Counted from the stretch's first letter, positions 11,899 to 25,054 are shown. The stretch is DNA of 64,000 nt from Epiperipatus broadwayi (GCA_028023455.1 JAQFVV010012573.1:372001-436000), one strand, 5' to 3'. Notes: generated by a model not told the origin, from the sequence alone. Numbers and translations: made by a program.

Positions 11899-12171
11899 TT
11901 AATAATCCTTCTTTAATCCTACAATACTTAGCAGAACTATTAACATATCTTTATCAATCCATTTTATTATATTTTCACATAATAAACCAATTTTTCCTTT
12001 CTCCATTTCACTCAATTTATCTAAGTCCCATCTAATATATCTTTTCCCTCTTTTTATTCTTTTTAAACTTAACTTTAATTTAGTCATAATCAAATTATGG
12101 TCCAAGTTTATATCAGCACCAGGCAAAGCATGTGAACCCTTAATAGCATTCTTGTCTCTATATTGAATCAA
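11899..12171 (-). pseudogene. LINE B endonuclease C-terminal part and linker
   Basis: A 90-codon minus-strand frame includes GADINLDHNLIMTKLKLSLK. This corresponds to the Ser-Asp-His block of apurinic-type LINE endonucleases, where His takes part in catalysis; here the Ser is Leu (LDH). It then runs into a basic linker (KRIKRGKRYIRWDLDKL). Several frame breaks separate it from the N-terminal half at 12415-12766. Confidence 0.65.
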
Positions 12172-12414
12172 TACATACTCAATTTAATAATCTATTACCT
12201 GGAGCTTCCAATCTTCTTACATGATTTTTAAAACAAGAGTTTGCAATCACAAACCCATTCTCCTTACAAAATTATAGAAACCAACTACTTCTTTCATTTC
12301 TTTTTCCAAAACCATAATTTCCAATAATTTTTCCTTCCTTACTTTTTTCCACAATTGCATTCCAATCACTTAATAGCAGTAGACATACATTTCTTCACTC
12401 ATGGATAATTTCTT

Positions 12415-12766
12415 CTATTTTCTCATATTTTTCATAAATTTTAATATATCATGACTAGTAGTTGACATATAAACTTGTACAAGTACCAAATCCCTAGGAT
12501 TTGCAGTTATTCTCATTATCATCAGTTTATTATCAATACAATCTATTTCCAATTTTCTTTCCAACAACCATGTCAACTCCACTAACAGGTCTATCACCAT
12601 CAGAATAAAATAATTTAACACCTCTGCTACTTACTTCCCCACATCCCACCCATCTCACTTTGCTTAATCTTATAATGTTGATATTATTTATACATATCTC
12701 CTTTTTCAAATTTTCCAATTTCCCAGCATTTCTCAATGATCTAACATTCAACATGCCAACTCTCAA
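12415..12766 (-). pseudogene. LINE B endonuclease N-terminal half
   Basis: The minus-strand frame 12766-12533 opens with MRVGMLNVRSLRNAGKLENL, the usual start of RTE/BovB-type endonucleases (an Asn-Val-Arg-Ser block with the metal-binding Asn), and continues to LSKVRWVGCGEV, where the catalytic Glu of the family's S-E-(V/T)-R block has become Lys. A -1 shift into the overlapping frame (12621-12415) carries on with DGDRPVSG-like coding and then VLVQVYMSTT. The sequence upstream to about 13080 looks like the element's 5' untranslated region. Confidence 0.75.
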
Positions 12767-13080
12767 TTTATCTTCTCTTAGTGAATGAATTTTATGAGAA
12801 TTTCAGTTTTACAATTTGACTAGCCTCGTGTCTACTCCTGCCAGGCAAAACATCAGAACGATCCTTAGCTAAGGTCTCAACACCAAACATAATGATTCCT
12901 GTAGACATACTCATAATAAACAAGGGGATTATGAGACTAAGTGATTTCCCATTGCCTTCTTTTCCCAGCAATAATCTTCATAACAGATTCAATGCGCTAG
13001 CCGAATCTCATAAAATGAACATCCACCTACAGCTTCCTCCTCGCCATTATCACCTATAGTGATCCGCTGACTTAGAAGAA

Positions 13081-15240
13081 TGCTTTTGCTGACTTAGTAC
13101 ACAGCACGGTGTTGACATTTAATGATGGTTAACATTTACCATTATATGTCCATTATTATAGGAATTGTGGCATTTTATAGAAGTAAACATGCCACTGATT
13201 CCTTCACAATTTCCTAGATAGTGAATGTTATCCCATTGTCAGCGACTTCTTATTTGTATTACTTTGCTTATTTGCAGCTATCTGAAGGCCATTCCCTATC
13301 CGCTTCCTGAAGATGTTCTAATAGCATGGGATCCATAATCTGAAAACTAATCAAACCCAGATATTTGTTTACAATAATAAAATTTGTGAATAATTAGTGA
13401 AGTTAATATAAAAAAATAATAGCGATTATTAATAATAATAATAATCATAAATCTGGTTATTTAATTATTATTATTTTAAAATTTAAAACTGTTAAAAAAA
13501 AAAAAAGATGTATTAAATAATACTGTCTAGCATTTCAAATAATCGATTTTTAAAAAAATCACATGTAAGTTGCTGAATAAAAGTTAGAATGCAGTTGAAA
13601 GAAAAAAAAATTGGTAGTCAATTTGGATTCAGTTTTTCTTTTCCTGTAAGAGACTTGAAAATATTTTATTTATTTGGTAATCATCAACCTGATGGGTGTG
13701 AACAATAGCAGGGAGGTGAGGGTGAATCTCTCCCTCTTTCTTCATTGGCTGCATTATAAAGAACTAGAGGACAATCAAAACTTTTCACACACCTTTCTCA
13801 CATTTAATTGGATTACAAATGTCTAACTTTCAGCAAAAACAAAGAATAATTGGAAATGAAATGGTAATTAAGATATTTACGAATAATTGAGCCTGAAAAG
13901 TAAAAAAAAGTCGCTGGTTAAAAAAAAAAAGGCACAATAAAAGAACTTAACACTAAAGTTAAAAAGGCTTTGATTATTATATTTACTGCAAACACTAGTT
14001 TTTTTTAAAAAAAATTACTTTGTTTTAATAATTTATAAACAAGACAAGAAGTTAATTCAAAAATAAAAATAGTACAAATATAAAACTTCATATTAATCAT
14101 ACAGATGTATATTTAAATTATATTAACGAATTACTGAATATTAATTTTAGTTTTAAATAAAATAAAATATATATGAAGTAAGAAGTTGGTAGACATATTT
14201 TTATTTTCAAAACTTTAAAAAGTTTAATGTTGGATTATATTTGATATAATATAAAGATAATATCAATAAATAAACAATTATGAAATTTAATATACTTAAA
14301 ATCACACTTGATTTTTATAATTAGCTTTTATCATATAAGAGTATAGATATTTGAAAGAATATTTTTATTTGCAATGCATATGTCTTATAAAAATCTATAT
14401 ATTTGAGAAATATATATTTTGAAGCTTGTAATAATATATTTGCCCAATTTTATAAACAAAATGTTTACACAACTTGAGGAATGAATGATTAAAAAATATG
14501 AATCAATATGCAAGTCCTCATCCTCAAGTGAATCCACATGTTTAAGTTTAGCATTATATTTTCCAACAATTTCAGTTTATTTAAAATAAAAATTATTTGT
14601 TTTCGGTAAAACTAATAGAAAACATGCATTAGCTAAATTATGAATTATGCACATAACAAACATTGAATTATTTGTCAATGTATTTATTTATTATTATTAT
14701 TTAATATCTGCATATTAAATTAATTATATTTATGTAAATAAATTTATTTTTCTTATCATTGGTTTTCATTACAATCCATCTATTCGTCCAATTACATATC
14801 TTAATTTATATATTATAAATCGTAAGTAATAATTATTGGGGCCAAGAATTTCATAGTACATTGCTAATATTAATTCTGTTAAAATAGTAATTAAGATCCC
14901 ATCTTCTTATTTCCAATGTATTGGCCATCATGGGCTTATATGTAATGGAAAGAAGTGTCTAGCAGGGTATATATTATTTGCATGGTACACAATTACAAAT
15001 CTTTGTAAGTCTAGATACAGAAAAGAAATAAACGGTTTTTAAATCTTCTTTCTCTTGTTCCATACAATATAGATAATTTGTTGGAATATTGCACCTCTGA
15101 TAAAATAAACTAGAACTATTATAAAGGTTGGATGTAGTTAAGAAAGTAAATATTTTATTTAATTCTTAATTCAATATTTGAATTATGCATGTGTTTAAAT
15201 AGAAGTTTTATGCAGGGACATTTTACATACATTATGAAAA
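13081..15240. other. AT-rich stretch without recognisable features
   Basis: No coding, structural RNA or clear repeat was seen. It contains simple AAT/ATT runs near 13425-13475 and several poly-A tracts. It is probably intergenic. Confidence 0.45.
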
Positions 15241-15290
15241 TGTCCGAGAGCCATATTGAATTTCTGAGGGCCAGAGGTTCCCCACCTCTG
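15241..15290. mobile_element. hAT-type transposon terminus
   Basis: The segment GAGGGCCAGAGG followed by TTCCCCACCTCTG (ending at 15290) has the form of a hAT-superfamily right end, whose inverted repeats classically read CAG-GGGT-type inward with a GGCC-rich subterminal part. The matching left end and an 8-bp target duplication were not identified nearby, so this may be a solo or MITE end. Confidence 0.45.
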
Positions 15291-15726
15291 ATTTAAAGTT
15301 TCTAACTTTTAATATAAAAATATTTTTTTTATCACAAAAGTTATATAAGTTTTCTTTTTTTTATCAGCTTACTAACACTTATTACAATTTTTACTTTTTG
15401 ATATAAAATTATTCATGCTACAGAAAAATACAATATTATAGCATATTTACAGTAACTTAAAATGATTTTGTTATACATATCTAAAATATTTTTGATATAA
15501 TTTCAAATATTATTCTCTTTATTACAAGATATTTTATTTAAACTCCATAAATCAGCACTGAAGTAAAATAACTTTCTATGTATTGTCATTTTTCTAAATT
15601 ATTAATATTCTTTTTTATTTACTAAATATCTGTTTATTTGAACTGTCCCCTGTTACATTTATTTGAAAGCAAACTAAATAAAATAATCTATGCAATTGTT
15701 TGTTGTTATAACATTATAATTAAATA

Positions 15727-16570
15727 CTACAAACAATTAAAAAGTCTCATTTTCCTCCTTTCTTTACAAAAACTTTATTTCTTGTATATATATATATTGT
15801 AACGGGTTGGGGTATCAAAAGAAAGAGGGTGAACCTGGGGTGATGGAATATCATCAACACTCCCAGATTAATGCAAAATCAACAATTTATAAAAATATAT
15901 AAAAGTAATTTGGTAAAGATATATTAAAGAGGAGCATGAGATTATAAAAATCTGTGAGAGAGATCATTGAGTAATCAGCCAGTCACTCCTTATGTAACTA
16001 AAATATACATCAATCATATATCAACCAGCATTATAAAGTAAAAGTAATTATTAGTAAGTATGAGTACTATTCAAAATAAATAACCATCCATCATCATCAT
16101 TGATGGGAATAAACAAATCAATACAATCCACCAATACAGTAAATCAACAGTCAATCTGGTGACTGGATTGAAAATGGGTCTTCTGTAGACCAGGCTAACT
16201 ACTGAGCCTTTTCCAGCTTGGTCAATTATTTAAACATAACATGGATGCACCAGCTTCATGCCCATCCATTAAAATATACAATAATCAGGAATCGAAACAA
16301 TAATGCTGGGACATTAAAATATGCTGATCATCATCAATGCTCAGGTCACTTGTACTGGCCAACTATAAACTTAAATTTTTAACAAGACTGAACTAAAATA
16401 AAATATAGTGCATGGGCTTTAAAGAGTATCATCTTTTGTGCCAACCAGGATGATGATGACTGATCATCGCTGGATGCCCCAAAAGCACTAATATACATAT
16501 CCCCATTTATATATTCATCACGTGCACGAATCTAGCTCAGAGAACACAAGCTCTATTACTGTATGTGACC
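15727..16570. other. Mixed repeat with an LTR-like start
   Basis: The sequence at 15727-15797 (TACTACAAACAATTAAAAAG onward) recurs at 18897-18960. At 15799 it switches to TGTAACGGGTTGGGGTATC, which resembles the beginning of many Ty3/Gypsy LTRs. The following 700 bp is moderately GC-rich and repetitive, with CATCATCATT/GATGATGATG motifs near 16090 and 16450, but no frame, PBS or second LTR was found. The LTR idea is weak. Confidence 0.25.
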
Positions 16571-17229
16571 AAGAGATGATGGAAACAATTTTTAACAATT
16601 AAATACAAGTTTATTAATAACAAAAAAAATTGAAATTAAGGTCTATGTGGCTCTACATATAAATTAAGTCTTATACAATAAAAAAAATTATCATATTGGT
16701 GATTTACATAATTACTATTCAAAATTTAAATTGTTACATGGATTTAAATATATGTGCGCACAGATGCACGATTTCTATTATACAATTAATCTATTTCAAT
16801 TGACATCCAATAACAACAAAAAATGATTAAAATTTACATGCGTGTTATAATTGACAATATACACACATTGTTATAATAATATTATATTTTCCTAATTAAT
16901 TCCGTTTGGAAAACATACATAAATTTCACACATATACTTGTGTATAAACAAAACATAGATATAATTTACAATTTAGTTTCAGTTTATAAGTTCTTTTTTT
17001 TATCAAACTAAATAAAGTCAACTTTTGTTTGTCAGGTACTTGTTGATTAATTATCAAGGTCTCTAAATAAAAAATGTCTCTTCTTTTTTTCTTAATAAAC
17101 GAAAAATAAAATCATTTTATATATCTGTCACTTTAGACCAAAGAAATTATTTAAAATTTCATTATTATATATAACTGCTGTTAGATTTCAACTCAAGCAA
17201 ATGTTACTTGTTTGTGTTAACTTTAAGTT

Positions 17230-17885
17230 ATTAATTTATAATTTTAAAAGTCATTTTAAGAAATATTAAAATAAAATAACTCACTGTATATACACGAGAC
17301 ATATTTATCTGTGGTTCCCTGCATGTATAGCTAAACAGCAGCATAAGTACACCAATTTCTTCAAGCTTTCTTTTGGTAAGCTTGGTTTTTGGCCCAGCAA
17401 AAAAATATAATTTCAGACTTGTTGTCATCATCAGTAAAGGTACGTAATTCATGTAAAATCTTGGTCTGCAGTTGGTCTCTTTCTGTCTAGGATTATTCCA
17501 GGCAAGCAGCTGTCTTGGTTTGATAGATTTCAGACAAGCAACTAACTGTCTTCTCCACATTTAAGGCTACGAATTTCCGCACAAAAAAGTGGATCATTTT
17601 TCTCCATGTAAATTCAAACTCCTGCTAGGGAAAACAGTCTACTATCTTGCCTTCAGCTACATCAGTTTATGGTAGCTATTCTGCAAATTCTATGGTCAGC
17701 TAAAACCAACTGCTGCACTTCATCAAAGTTGCAACAAAATATTGTTACCAACTTTTCAGCTGACAGTTCTTACAAAAATTATTATCCAAACTTTTCTCTT
17801 CAAAAATCATTACCCAGACTAAAGTTAATTTTGTTATCAGCCCTTTTATAGAATCATCTAAGGTGATAATAACATCTTGATTGAA
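17230..17885 (-). pseudogene. Decayed coding segment, unidentified (possible exon)
   Basis: Several minus-strand frames in succession look like protein. One runs from about 17883 (QDVIITLDDSIKGLITKLTL, then IFEEKSLDNNFCKNCQLKSW). A second near 17600-17400 reads MIHFFVRKFVALNVEKTVSC, then SEIYQTKTAACLE, then TERDQLQTKILHELRTFTDD. After a shift a third reads KLTKRKLEEIGVLMLLFSYT, then REPQINMSRVYT, and ends exactly at a strong splice donor, GTGAGT (17279-17284). Stops and frame changes separate them. The 109-codon open frame here (17560-17231) is partly an out-of-frame reading of this remnant. It may be a decayed transposon or retrocopy, or an exon with errors. I do not recognise the protein. 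Confidence 0.3.
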
Positions 17886-18224
17886 AACAAAGTTTTATTT
17901 TTATCTCTCTAATCCCTTTAAAAACATACGTTTTAATTAATTAAAAAAAGTTTCAAAAACAAGTATTAATATTTACTGAGGCTATAACCTCGATAATATG
18001 CGTGTAAAATGCGATAGTAGGGACCTCTACAGGTGTTTTAACCACAAGCTTACGCTATGGAAGAATTTTAAATCAGTGTTATTATTTATTATTATTATTT
18101 TATTTCAATGAATATAGAAAATACCTACTATAATTTTTGTGTTTATTTCTAGTTTCCCTTTCAACTTTGTATATATATTTATGCACATACTATATTAGTG
18201 TGTGCTATGTAATCCAACTGGTTA

Positions 18225-19195
18225 CAATATATATATATCCACTTGTTCATTATATCCAACACTTCAACTGTATTCAATTTAGTCAATTTCAAGGATTTGT
18301 CTCTATTCTCTTCAAAAAAACTTTTTCCTTTTTTACATTTTCTTTTATCCAAAAACCTATTATAACAAAAAAATACTTATTTCCTTCTTTTTTCCTATAC
18401 CCTTCAAAAACACATTTATTTCCTAATTTTATTCTTCATAAATTACTTATCTAATTTATTCTATTCAAAACAGGTTTATATCTTTTTATAGCCTCATATT
18501 TATGTTTATACACATCTTTTATTAATTTACAACTTTAAACCCTATTATTTAACACATTTTAATTTTCTAATAATCTATATAACAATTTCACCTTCTAATA
18601 ACATTTTTATCATTTCTTCAAAAACCCAAAACCCCACCCCCAAAAAATAATAACAAATTAATAAAAATACAAAATAAAATAAAAAAATTAAAAAGTTCAA
18701 TAAAATTGTAATATATTTTTTTCTCTTCTTTCTTCCTCTATTTATATCATATTCTTCTCCAAAAAGTCATTATTTCCCAGATTGTTCAAAAAAACTTTCT
18801 GTACAAGTTTACTGATTGTAACAAATCCATTTATTATTACTTCTGTTTAAAACCTCTAATCAACACTCCATTCTTTTTTTCTTTTCAAAATATACATTAC
18901 TACAAACAATTAAAAAGTCTCATTTTCCTACTTTCTTTACAAAAACTTTTTTTCGTATATATATATCCACTTGTTCATTATATCCACCATTTCAACTATA
19001 TTTAATTTATAGTCATTTTCAAGGATTTATCTTCCTTCTCCTCAAAAAAACTTTTTCCTTTTTTATATTTTCTTTTATCCAAAAACCAATTATAACAAAA
19101 AAATACTTATTTCCTTCTTCTTTCCTATACCCTTCAAAAACACATTTATTTCCAAATTTTATTTTTCATGCATTACTTATCTAATTTATTCTATT
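18225..19195. repeat. Diverged direct repeat pair (about 240 bp)
   Basis: Sequence 18225-18467 recurs at 18957-19195, sharing TATCCACTTGTTCATTATAT, TTTATCCAAAAACC and CTTATCTAATTTATTCTATT. The second copy is preceded by a segment also found at 15727. The long open frame at 18137-18454 is only the T-rich first copy and has a biased, hydrophobic composition, so I do not call it a gene. Confidence 0.7.
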
Positions 19196-19199
19196 CTTT

Positions 19200-20340
19200 A
19201 TTTCTTGTTTTAAATTGAAATTTTTTTTTATTATAATGTTTAGTCTTTATGATGTTTAAATAAAATATGTGACATAGCATTATTCATACAATCATAATAT
19301 ATACACACATAAATTTTGTAAATAATAGGTGTAAAATAATAATTATAAAATGATTGTAAATTCAGATATTGAGTTATAATGAATGAATTCAATGAATAAT
19401 TATTAAATTGTTTTTAACTATAATTTTTACTGAATTCCTGATATTAAAATTTTGTCATCTCTATTATTTATTTTCTTCAGTCTTTTAATGAAATGATGGA
19501 TTAAGATTTCAATGCATATATTTAAGTAATACTTTATATAAATCATCATAAGTCATGTATGTATCCATCCAGACAGTAGATGTATATGTAAATATAATGT
19601 TATAATATTCTTACAATTTGAAAATGTTTTTTTTGAGGCTGTTATAAAAATAACAAATTATGAGTTGATTGATTCATATTTCGCTTAAATGGTGCTGGTC
19701 TGGATCAACATTTTTTTGATGAGATAGCTATTTGTTCATATACTGATGAAAAATTACAAGATTTTAATAAATTTTATAATTTGCCTAAGCATACCAATAT
19801 ATATGTCAACAAATTAAAAAAAATGATATCTAAAATAAAAAAAAATTGAAGTATCAAAATGTTTCTTGTTCTATTTTATTTAGAATATATCTAAACTTTA
19901 AATTAAATATAACTCAATGTATATGTAAACAAAGAGATTAAATCACTCTCCCAGACTATGACTTAATAGCACTCTAAATGTTGAACAAAAGAATCAAGAA
20001 TAGAAAATGAATCTGTAAATTTTGATAATTTAATAATTATATTTGTGTTTTAATTTACAATTTATATAATTTATTACGACTAATAGTTAAATAAATTTTG
20101 TCTTTCAGAATTATAAAACAAAATATTTCTGGATCCAAGACATTGCATCACTAATTGAATAAAGATTCAATGTAAAGGTATAGTTATTCAATATAAATTT
20201 ATAACTCAATAGAAAAAAAAAAAAGTATTAAATGTTTTTAACCAATTATGCATTTTTAATAACATTTATGAACTACAACATAAAATTTAGAATGCTATGT
20301 TTGATTGAATTAGAATGATTTTATTTTCTAAAAAAACTCA
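19200..20340. other. AT-rich stretch without recognisable features
   Basis: I found nothing beyond poly-A runs and short AT palindromes. No protein-like frames. Confidence 0.4.
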
Positions 20341-20354
20341 ATAGCAACAAAACA

Positions 20355-20480
20355 AGGCAAGAAGGAAGCCAAGTGCACCATGCCTAATTTGTCATGGAAA
20401 TATTGCTGTAAACAAGGTATGTTGAGAAGAATTATGAGACAAAACATTGGAAATAAAATCTATTCAAGCATATAAGTTCA
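20355..20480 (+). pseudogene. BED-type zinc-finger remnant of a hAT-like transposase
   Basis: The plus strand reads KPSAPCLICHGNIAVNK and then a basic stretch (GMLRRIMRQNIGNK). Cys-Leu-Ile-Cys followed by an aliphatic-x-x-x-Lys and a Leu-Arg-Arg helix is the pattern at the N-terminus of ZBED/GTF2IRD2/EPM2AIP1-type proteins derived from hAT transposases. The second half of the finger (His-x-His/Cys) is degraded and the frame closes soon after. Sequence to about 21500 may be more of the same element, and 46430-46700 shares short motifs with 20785-21100, but no transposase core is readable. Confidence 0.35.
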
Positions 20481-22415
20481 TTATCTTAAATTGGATCTAT
20501 AAAAAGCACTGTTTCATATTCCATAATAAAAGAATACATAAAACATTTCTTGAAGAAGAGTATATTATCTACAAGAGACATTCTATGTTTTTTTCTAAAT
20601 AAAAACACAACTTTCTAATGTTAGTCTTTTTGTAAGAACTGTTTACAGTATAAGTACAAAATAAGTTAAAAGATTTAAAAAAATTCTATAAACTATTGCT
20701 GAAAAATCCAATTTTTTTCAATAACATTCGATGACAGTATAGATTCCAAATGGTACTATTCTGCAGCATATGTAAGTAAAAAAAAACTCAACTTTTGACT
20801 TTGTTCAAGAGTTGGTTAGAAGCAGACTATTTCTAAATAATATTCAAGTGTACTATTAATATAATAACAGATTTATCAAAACTAATGAACATAATAATTA
20901 AGGAAATAGTAAACATGTTTTGAGAAAAATTACATGGAAAGTCTGGAAATAAACACAAAATAATCTTTGGATAATCTATCAAAAAAACTCTATAAACTAA
21001 ATCTTCACATATAAAAAAATTATGAACCTAATGAAAACTGTTAACTTGGATGTCTCTGGGATTAAAGCATCGAGGAGCAACAATTTTTGTAGAAAGCAGA
21101 AACTATATACAGGAACTTATAGTACTTCTATCATACTAAATCTAAGCATTTATTATCAAAAAAGACAATAATTAGAAGAAAAAAAGTTTTGTAATTTGAT
21201 AACATCAAATCATATTTAACACCTTAAAATTACAATTGATATATGAGGGATTATCAAATTGAGAAACATAAGTCATTTTCCTAAATTTACTGAAGTCATA
21301 GACAATAAATATCAAAGTATTTGTAATCAATGATTTGAGAAATGAATTTCCACCTGTTTCACATTGAAATTAATCTACACCTAAGTGATTTCATGCTTTT
21401 TGATACTCTGACTGGAAAATGGCAATAAATGTTTAAATACATCTTAGAAAATGTAATTGCACAATAATCTAATAAGACCAAAATTTCAAGTAGAAGTCAT
21501 CATCATCACATTAAAAATCTACAAAAAAATATTATATTGAATCTAGAAGTTATATAAACTTAGAATGGTTCAGAGATCAAAAATGGCTTTGAGATTTGGA
21601 AGTATTTTTATGTACAAACAACACTTCTTAAAAATCTTCAAAAACAAAAAAAGGTAAAAAGTACCAAACTGATTCCATTTAAATAACATTCTGTATTTGA
21701 TCTCATTTAGCTCGTCATCTAATTGCAAAAGATTTTCATAAAGACAACATCAAAATTCCCAATAATTTGTATCATTTAAACTATTAATGACAAATATTGA
21801 TTAAATAAAAATTAAAATTTGTCATAGTTCATTATACATTATTATTTTTAATCTTAATTTCCTAACTTAAAATGATCTCTATTTATTTTTCATGACCAAT
21901 TATCTCTTTCCATGTTATTCAATATTTATATTCTGAATCTTGGGTATATATTTTTGGTTTCTGGAACAAAAAATGAATTATCATCCTTTAATTTTGTGAA
22001 TCATCTTGAAACAATTTTTATCGTTTTCAGCAAACTAGCTGTTTTGTATGTTTTTATAATATATAGCTAGCTCAACAAATTTAAACTTTGTGTTATATTA
22101 GTATTTATTTAGTTCTGCTTTTTAATTATTATTTATGCATGCATTTGGATACTCATCTCCTTTCTGGCTTCAGATTCTACTTTTTATGAAATTTTCAGGA
22201 AATAAATTCCAACAACATACCATTTCTATGAACAAATGGATGCAGTATAAACACAAATATAAAAAATTCACAAACTATGTATGAATCTATGAGATATATT
22301 CTTCACTATATATCAAACAATGAAAGGTAGTCTTCAGGTTTATTAGATAAAAGATTCATTACATAATTCCTATTATTATTATTCACAAATGGCATTAAAT
22401 CTACTACTTTATTTT
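20481..22415. other. AT-rich stretch, probably decayed transposon
   Basis: No intact coding. Short patches (for example 20785-20860, where a frame reads LNF then QELVRSRLFLNN) may continue the hAT-like remnant at 20355-20480, but I cannot support it. Confidence 0.25.
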
Positions 22416-22518
22416 GCTGTAATGTTGTGTGTGGCAATACATATAGTGAGTTTTGCCTGTTTTAAAACAGTTATACACAAGCATAAGAAGTGGTGGTCAT
22501 GTGATGCTTATTGGCTTA
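22416..22518 (-). mobile_element. End fragment of the 454-bp foldback/tandem family
   Basis: It is nearly identical to the reverse complement of 60244-60350: GCAATA, GTGAGTTTTGCCTGTTTTA, ACAGTTATACACAAGCATAA and GTGGTCATGTGATG are shared in order. Only this end is present, and it abuts the 1-kb palindrome at 22543. Confidence 0.75.
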
Positions 22519-22542
22519 ATATTTTATATAAATACAATTTGT

Positions 22543-23567
22543 ATACTTTATAGCAAAAAAAAATTTCTTGTATATATATAAATACAATCTGAAGATTTGA
22601 CTGCCCTGCAGTCTTCCTCAGAGCTATGATATAACGGCAAATAAAATAAAATAAATAAATGATATAATAAAAATGTATTCAATAAATTTAAAATAATTAC
22701 ACAGGGTATAATAAAATATAACAAAACATAATATAACTAAATAAATTAAATATGATAAAATGGAATTAAAACCAAATAAAATAAAATATACAACATTAAA
22801 TTGAAAAATAAAATAAATATCATGTATATTGCTTTCTGTATATATTCAAGAACAACCATTAATTTAAATACATTATTTATTATTTTTTAATAATCTCCTA
22901 ATTATGACCATTCCTTATAAATAAAAATTGTAATTTTATTATCTCTAAATTAATAAAATTCTTACAATTTTATCTTTATATATTTCTCTGTTCAACATTA
23001 ATTCCTTTATTAAAAATATTATTTTTAATTTTTAAATCATATATAGATATTATATATATTAAAAAGAATATTTTTAGTAAAGGAATTAATGTTGAACAGA
23101 GAAATATATAAAGATAAATCATAAGTATTTTATTAATTTAGGGTTAATAAAATTACAGTTTTAATTTATAAGGAATAATAATAATTAGGAAATTATTAAA
23201 AAATAAAAGAAATAATGTATTTAAATTAATGTTTGTTTGTGAATATACGTACAGACAGCTATATACATGTATAAATCTATATTTATTTTATATGTTGCAT
23301 ATTTAATTTTACACTATCTGGATTATTTTATTTTATTTGGTTGTAATTTCATTTCATTTTATTGTATTTAATTTATTTTAATTATATTATGTTTTGTTAT
23401 ATTTTATTATACTTTGTATTATTATTTTATTGAATATATTTTTATTATATTATTTATATATATTTTATTTGTCATTATATCATAGTTCTGAGAAAGGCTA
23501 CAGGACAAACAAAATGTCAAGTTTGTATGTGTATATGTTCAAAAAACTTTTTTTTGCTATAAAGTAT
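22543..23567. repeat. 1-kb foldback element
   Basis: The left arm (22543 to about 23030) and right arm (about 23060 to 23567) are reverse complements with moderate divergence. The outermost bases are ATACTTTATAGCAAAAAAAA and its complement. The middle part matches well (CTGTTCAACATTAATTCCTT against its complement). The central spacer is about 30-50 nt. Inside the outer arms lie GAAGATTTGACTGCC... and its diverged mirror near 23490-23525. No ORF of note; the frame at 23394-23576 is AT-driven. Confidence 0.8.
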
Positions 23568-24630
23568 TTTAAGTAAAAAATATAATTTGTATTTATTATT
23601 ATTTTATAGATGTATGTTGGACTATTTCCATCATCCAGTTGAATTTTTTAAATGTTTTTAGAGAAATTCATACTTTATTTATACTTTTTTTAACATTCAC
23701 CTGTAAATAGTAACACAAAAATGACCATTACTAAAAATTAAATGTATTTAATATATATGAAATATGAATTTTTCTAAAAACATTTCAGAATTCATTCAAA
23801 TTAAATGATGAAAATAATCCAATAAGTAAAACGCCATCATCACAAAGCTTGAGACAATTTATTATTTTTGTTTAGCTTCAAAATGTGCAGTGAAAAAAAA
23901 AGATCAACATCACTTCTAAGAGAATTTAAATACAATTGTTATAATTAAAATAATTTTTAGTTATATACAGGGAATGTCCTACCACATTTTATAACGCAAA
24001 TAATATCTAATATTTTAGAGGACTTAAATGCACATTACAAAAAAAACTTTTAATTAATTCTACCGATCCATCTTGTCTATCATCACACAAAAATAAATAT
24101 TTCATGACTAGAGGAAACTATTCCAGATCAACGTGTTCTTCAAGTAAGACTATAGTTAACTGCCATAACTGTGGTTATTCAAGCATAAAGAACGAAACAG
24201 ATTTTTGAAATTATTGTGTTGTTAATTAATAAAATATATATATATTTTGCTAGATATTTTTTATTTCTTTAGCATTTATCCCTAGAAAGACTGAGTTGAA
24301 TTAACAGGTATTAAATTTTTATGATTAAATCATATATGATTCATAACACACACATATACTTATTATGTTGCATAAATATATTAAGTTACAATTATATGGG
24401 AATTTATATCTAGATAAAGATTATTTAAGTCGTTAAATTCTTTCATTATTAGTAATATACGTATTTTCAGTTACATACATCTTATAATAATTCTTCTGAT
24501 CATGAAATACATTCAAAAGGTTAATTTGCTTTTATATATACTCTTTAAGTAAGAACATATATATATATAGTGACCTTTTATCTAGGCCACTGTATTAAAT
24601 AGTCCCAAAATTTTGAATCTTAAAGATATA
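23568..24630. other. AT-rich stretch without recognisable features
   Basis: No gene, RNA or repeat could be supported. A short (TA)n run lies near 24558. Confidence 0.4.
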
Positions 24631-25054
24631 TCTGGCATTAAAAGCTTAATAAATAACTTTAAATATAGACTGTTCAAGATGCACTAGAAAATTTGCTTGA
24701 GTGTAGAAGAGACTTCCTATGCAATGTCAGTTTCCAATAATATAAAATGATAATTTAACAGTATTATTATTAATTTGGGGATATAAATATGTTGGGTATT
24801 TAGTCATTATTGAATAATAATTGTAAAGATTAAATTTATAAATCTGGCATTAAAAGTTTAATAAATAACTTTAAATATAGACTGTTCAAGATGCACTAGA
24901 AAATTTGCTTGAGTGTAGAAGAGACTTCCTATGCAATGTCAGCTTCCAATAATATAAAATGATAATTTAACAGTATTATTATTAATTTGGGGGTATAAAT
25001 ATGTTGGGTATTTTGTCATTATTGAATAATAAGTGTAAAGATTAAATTTATAAA
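24631..25054. repeat. 212-bp tandem duplication
   Basis: Units 24631-24842 and 24843-25054 differ at only a handful of positions, for example aaaagCttaa/aaaagTttaa, tcagTttcc/tcagCttcc and ttggggAta/ttgggggTa. The shared core includes ACTGTTCAAGATGCACTAGA. No function is apparent. Confidence 0.9.

Larger units (their letters stand above)
7290..13080 (-). mobile_element. Antisense RTE-like LINE (family B), decayed and disrupted by insertions
   Basis: Read on the minus strand, the order is that of an RTE-type non-LTR retrotransposon. A 5' untranslated region lies at about 12790-13080, then a two-part endonuclease (12766 to 11899), the reverse-transcriptase fingers and palm (10774-10499 and 8660-8270) and the C-terminal region (about 8260 to 7300). 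The palm carries RGVRQGC and the catalytic FADD at 8348-8359. The frame is broken by many stops and frameshifts. Three blocks do not belong to the LINE: about 7560-7830, about 8661-10517 and 10848-11333. The family differs from the LINE at 31.7 kb, with different residues around every shared motif. Fragments of similar elements lie at 54950-55680 and 58240-58870. It cannot be active. Confidence 0.85.

Noticed and set aside
17231-17560. 109-codon minus-strand open frame as an intact gene
   Set aside because: Protein-like residues switch between frames within it, so it is a partly out-of-frame reading of a decayed segment.
18137-18454. 105-codon open frame
   Set aside because: It is a T-rich, hydrophobic reading of a direct repeat copy (18225-18467). 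The second copy does not preserve the frame.
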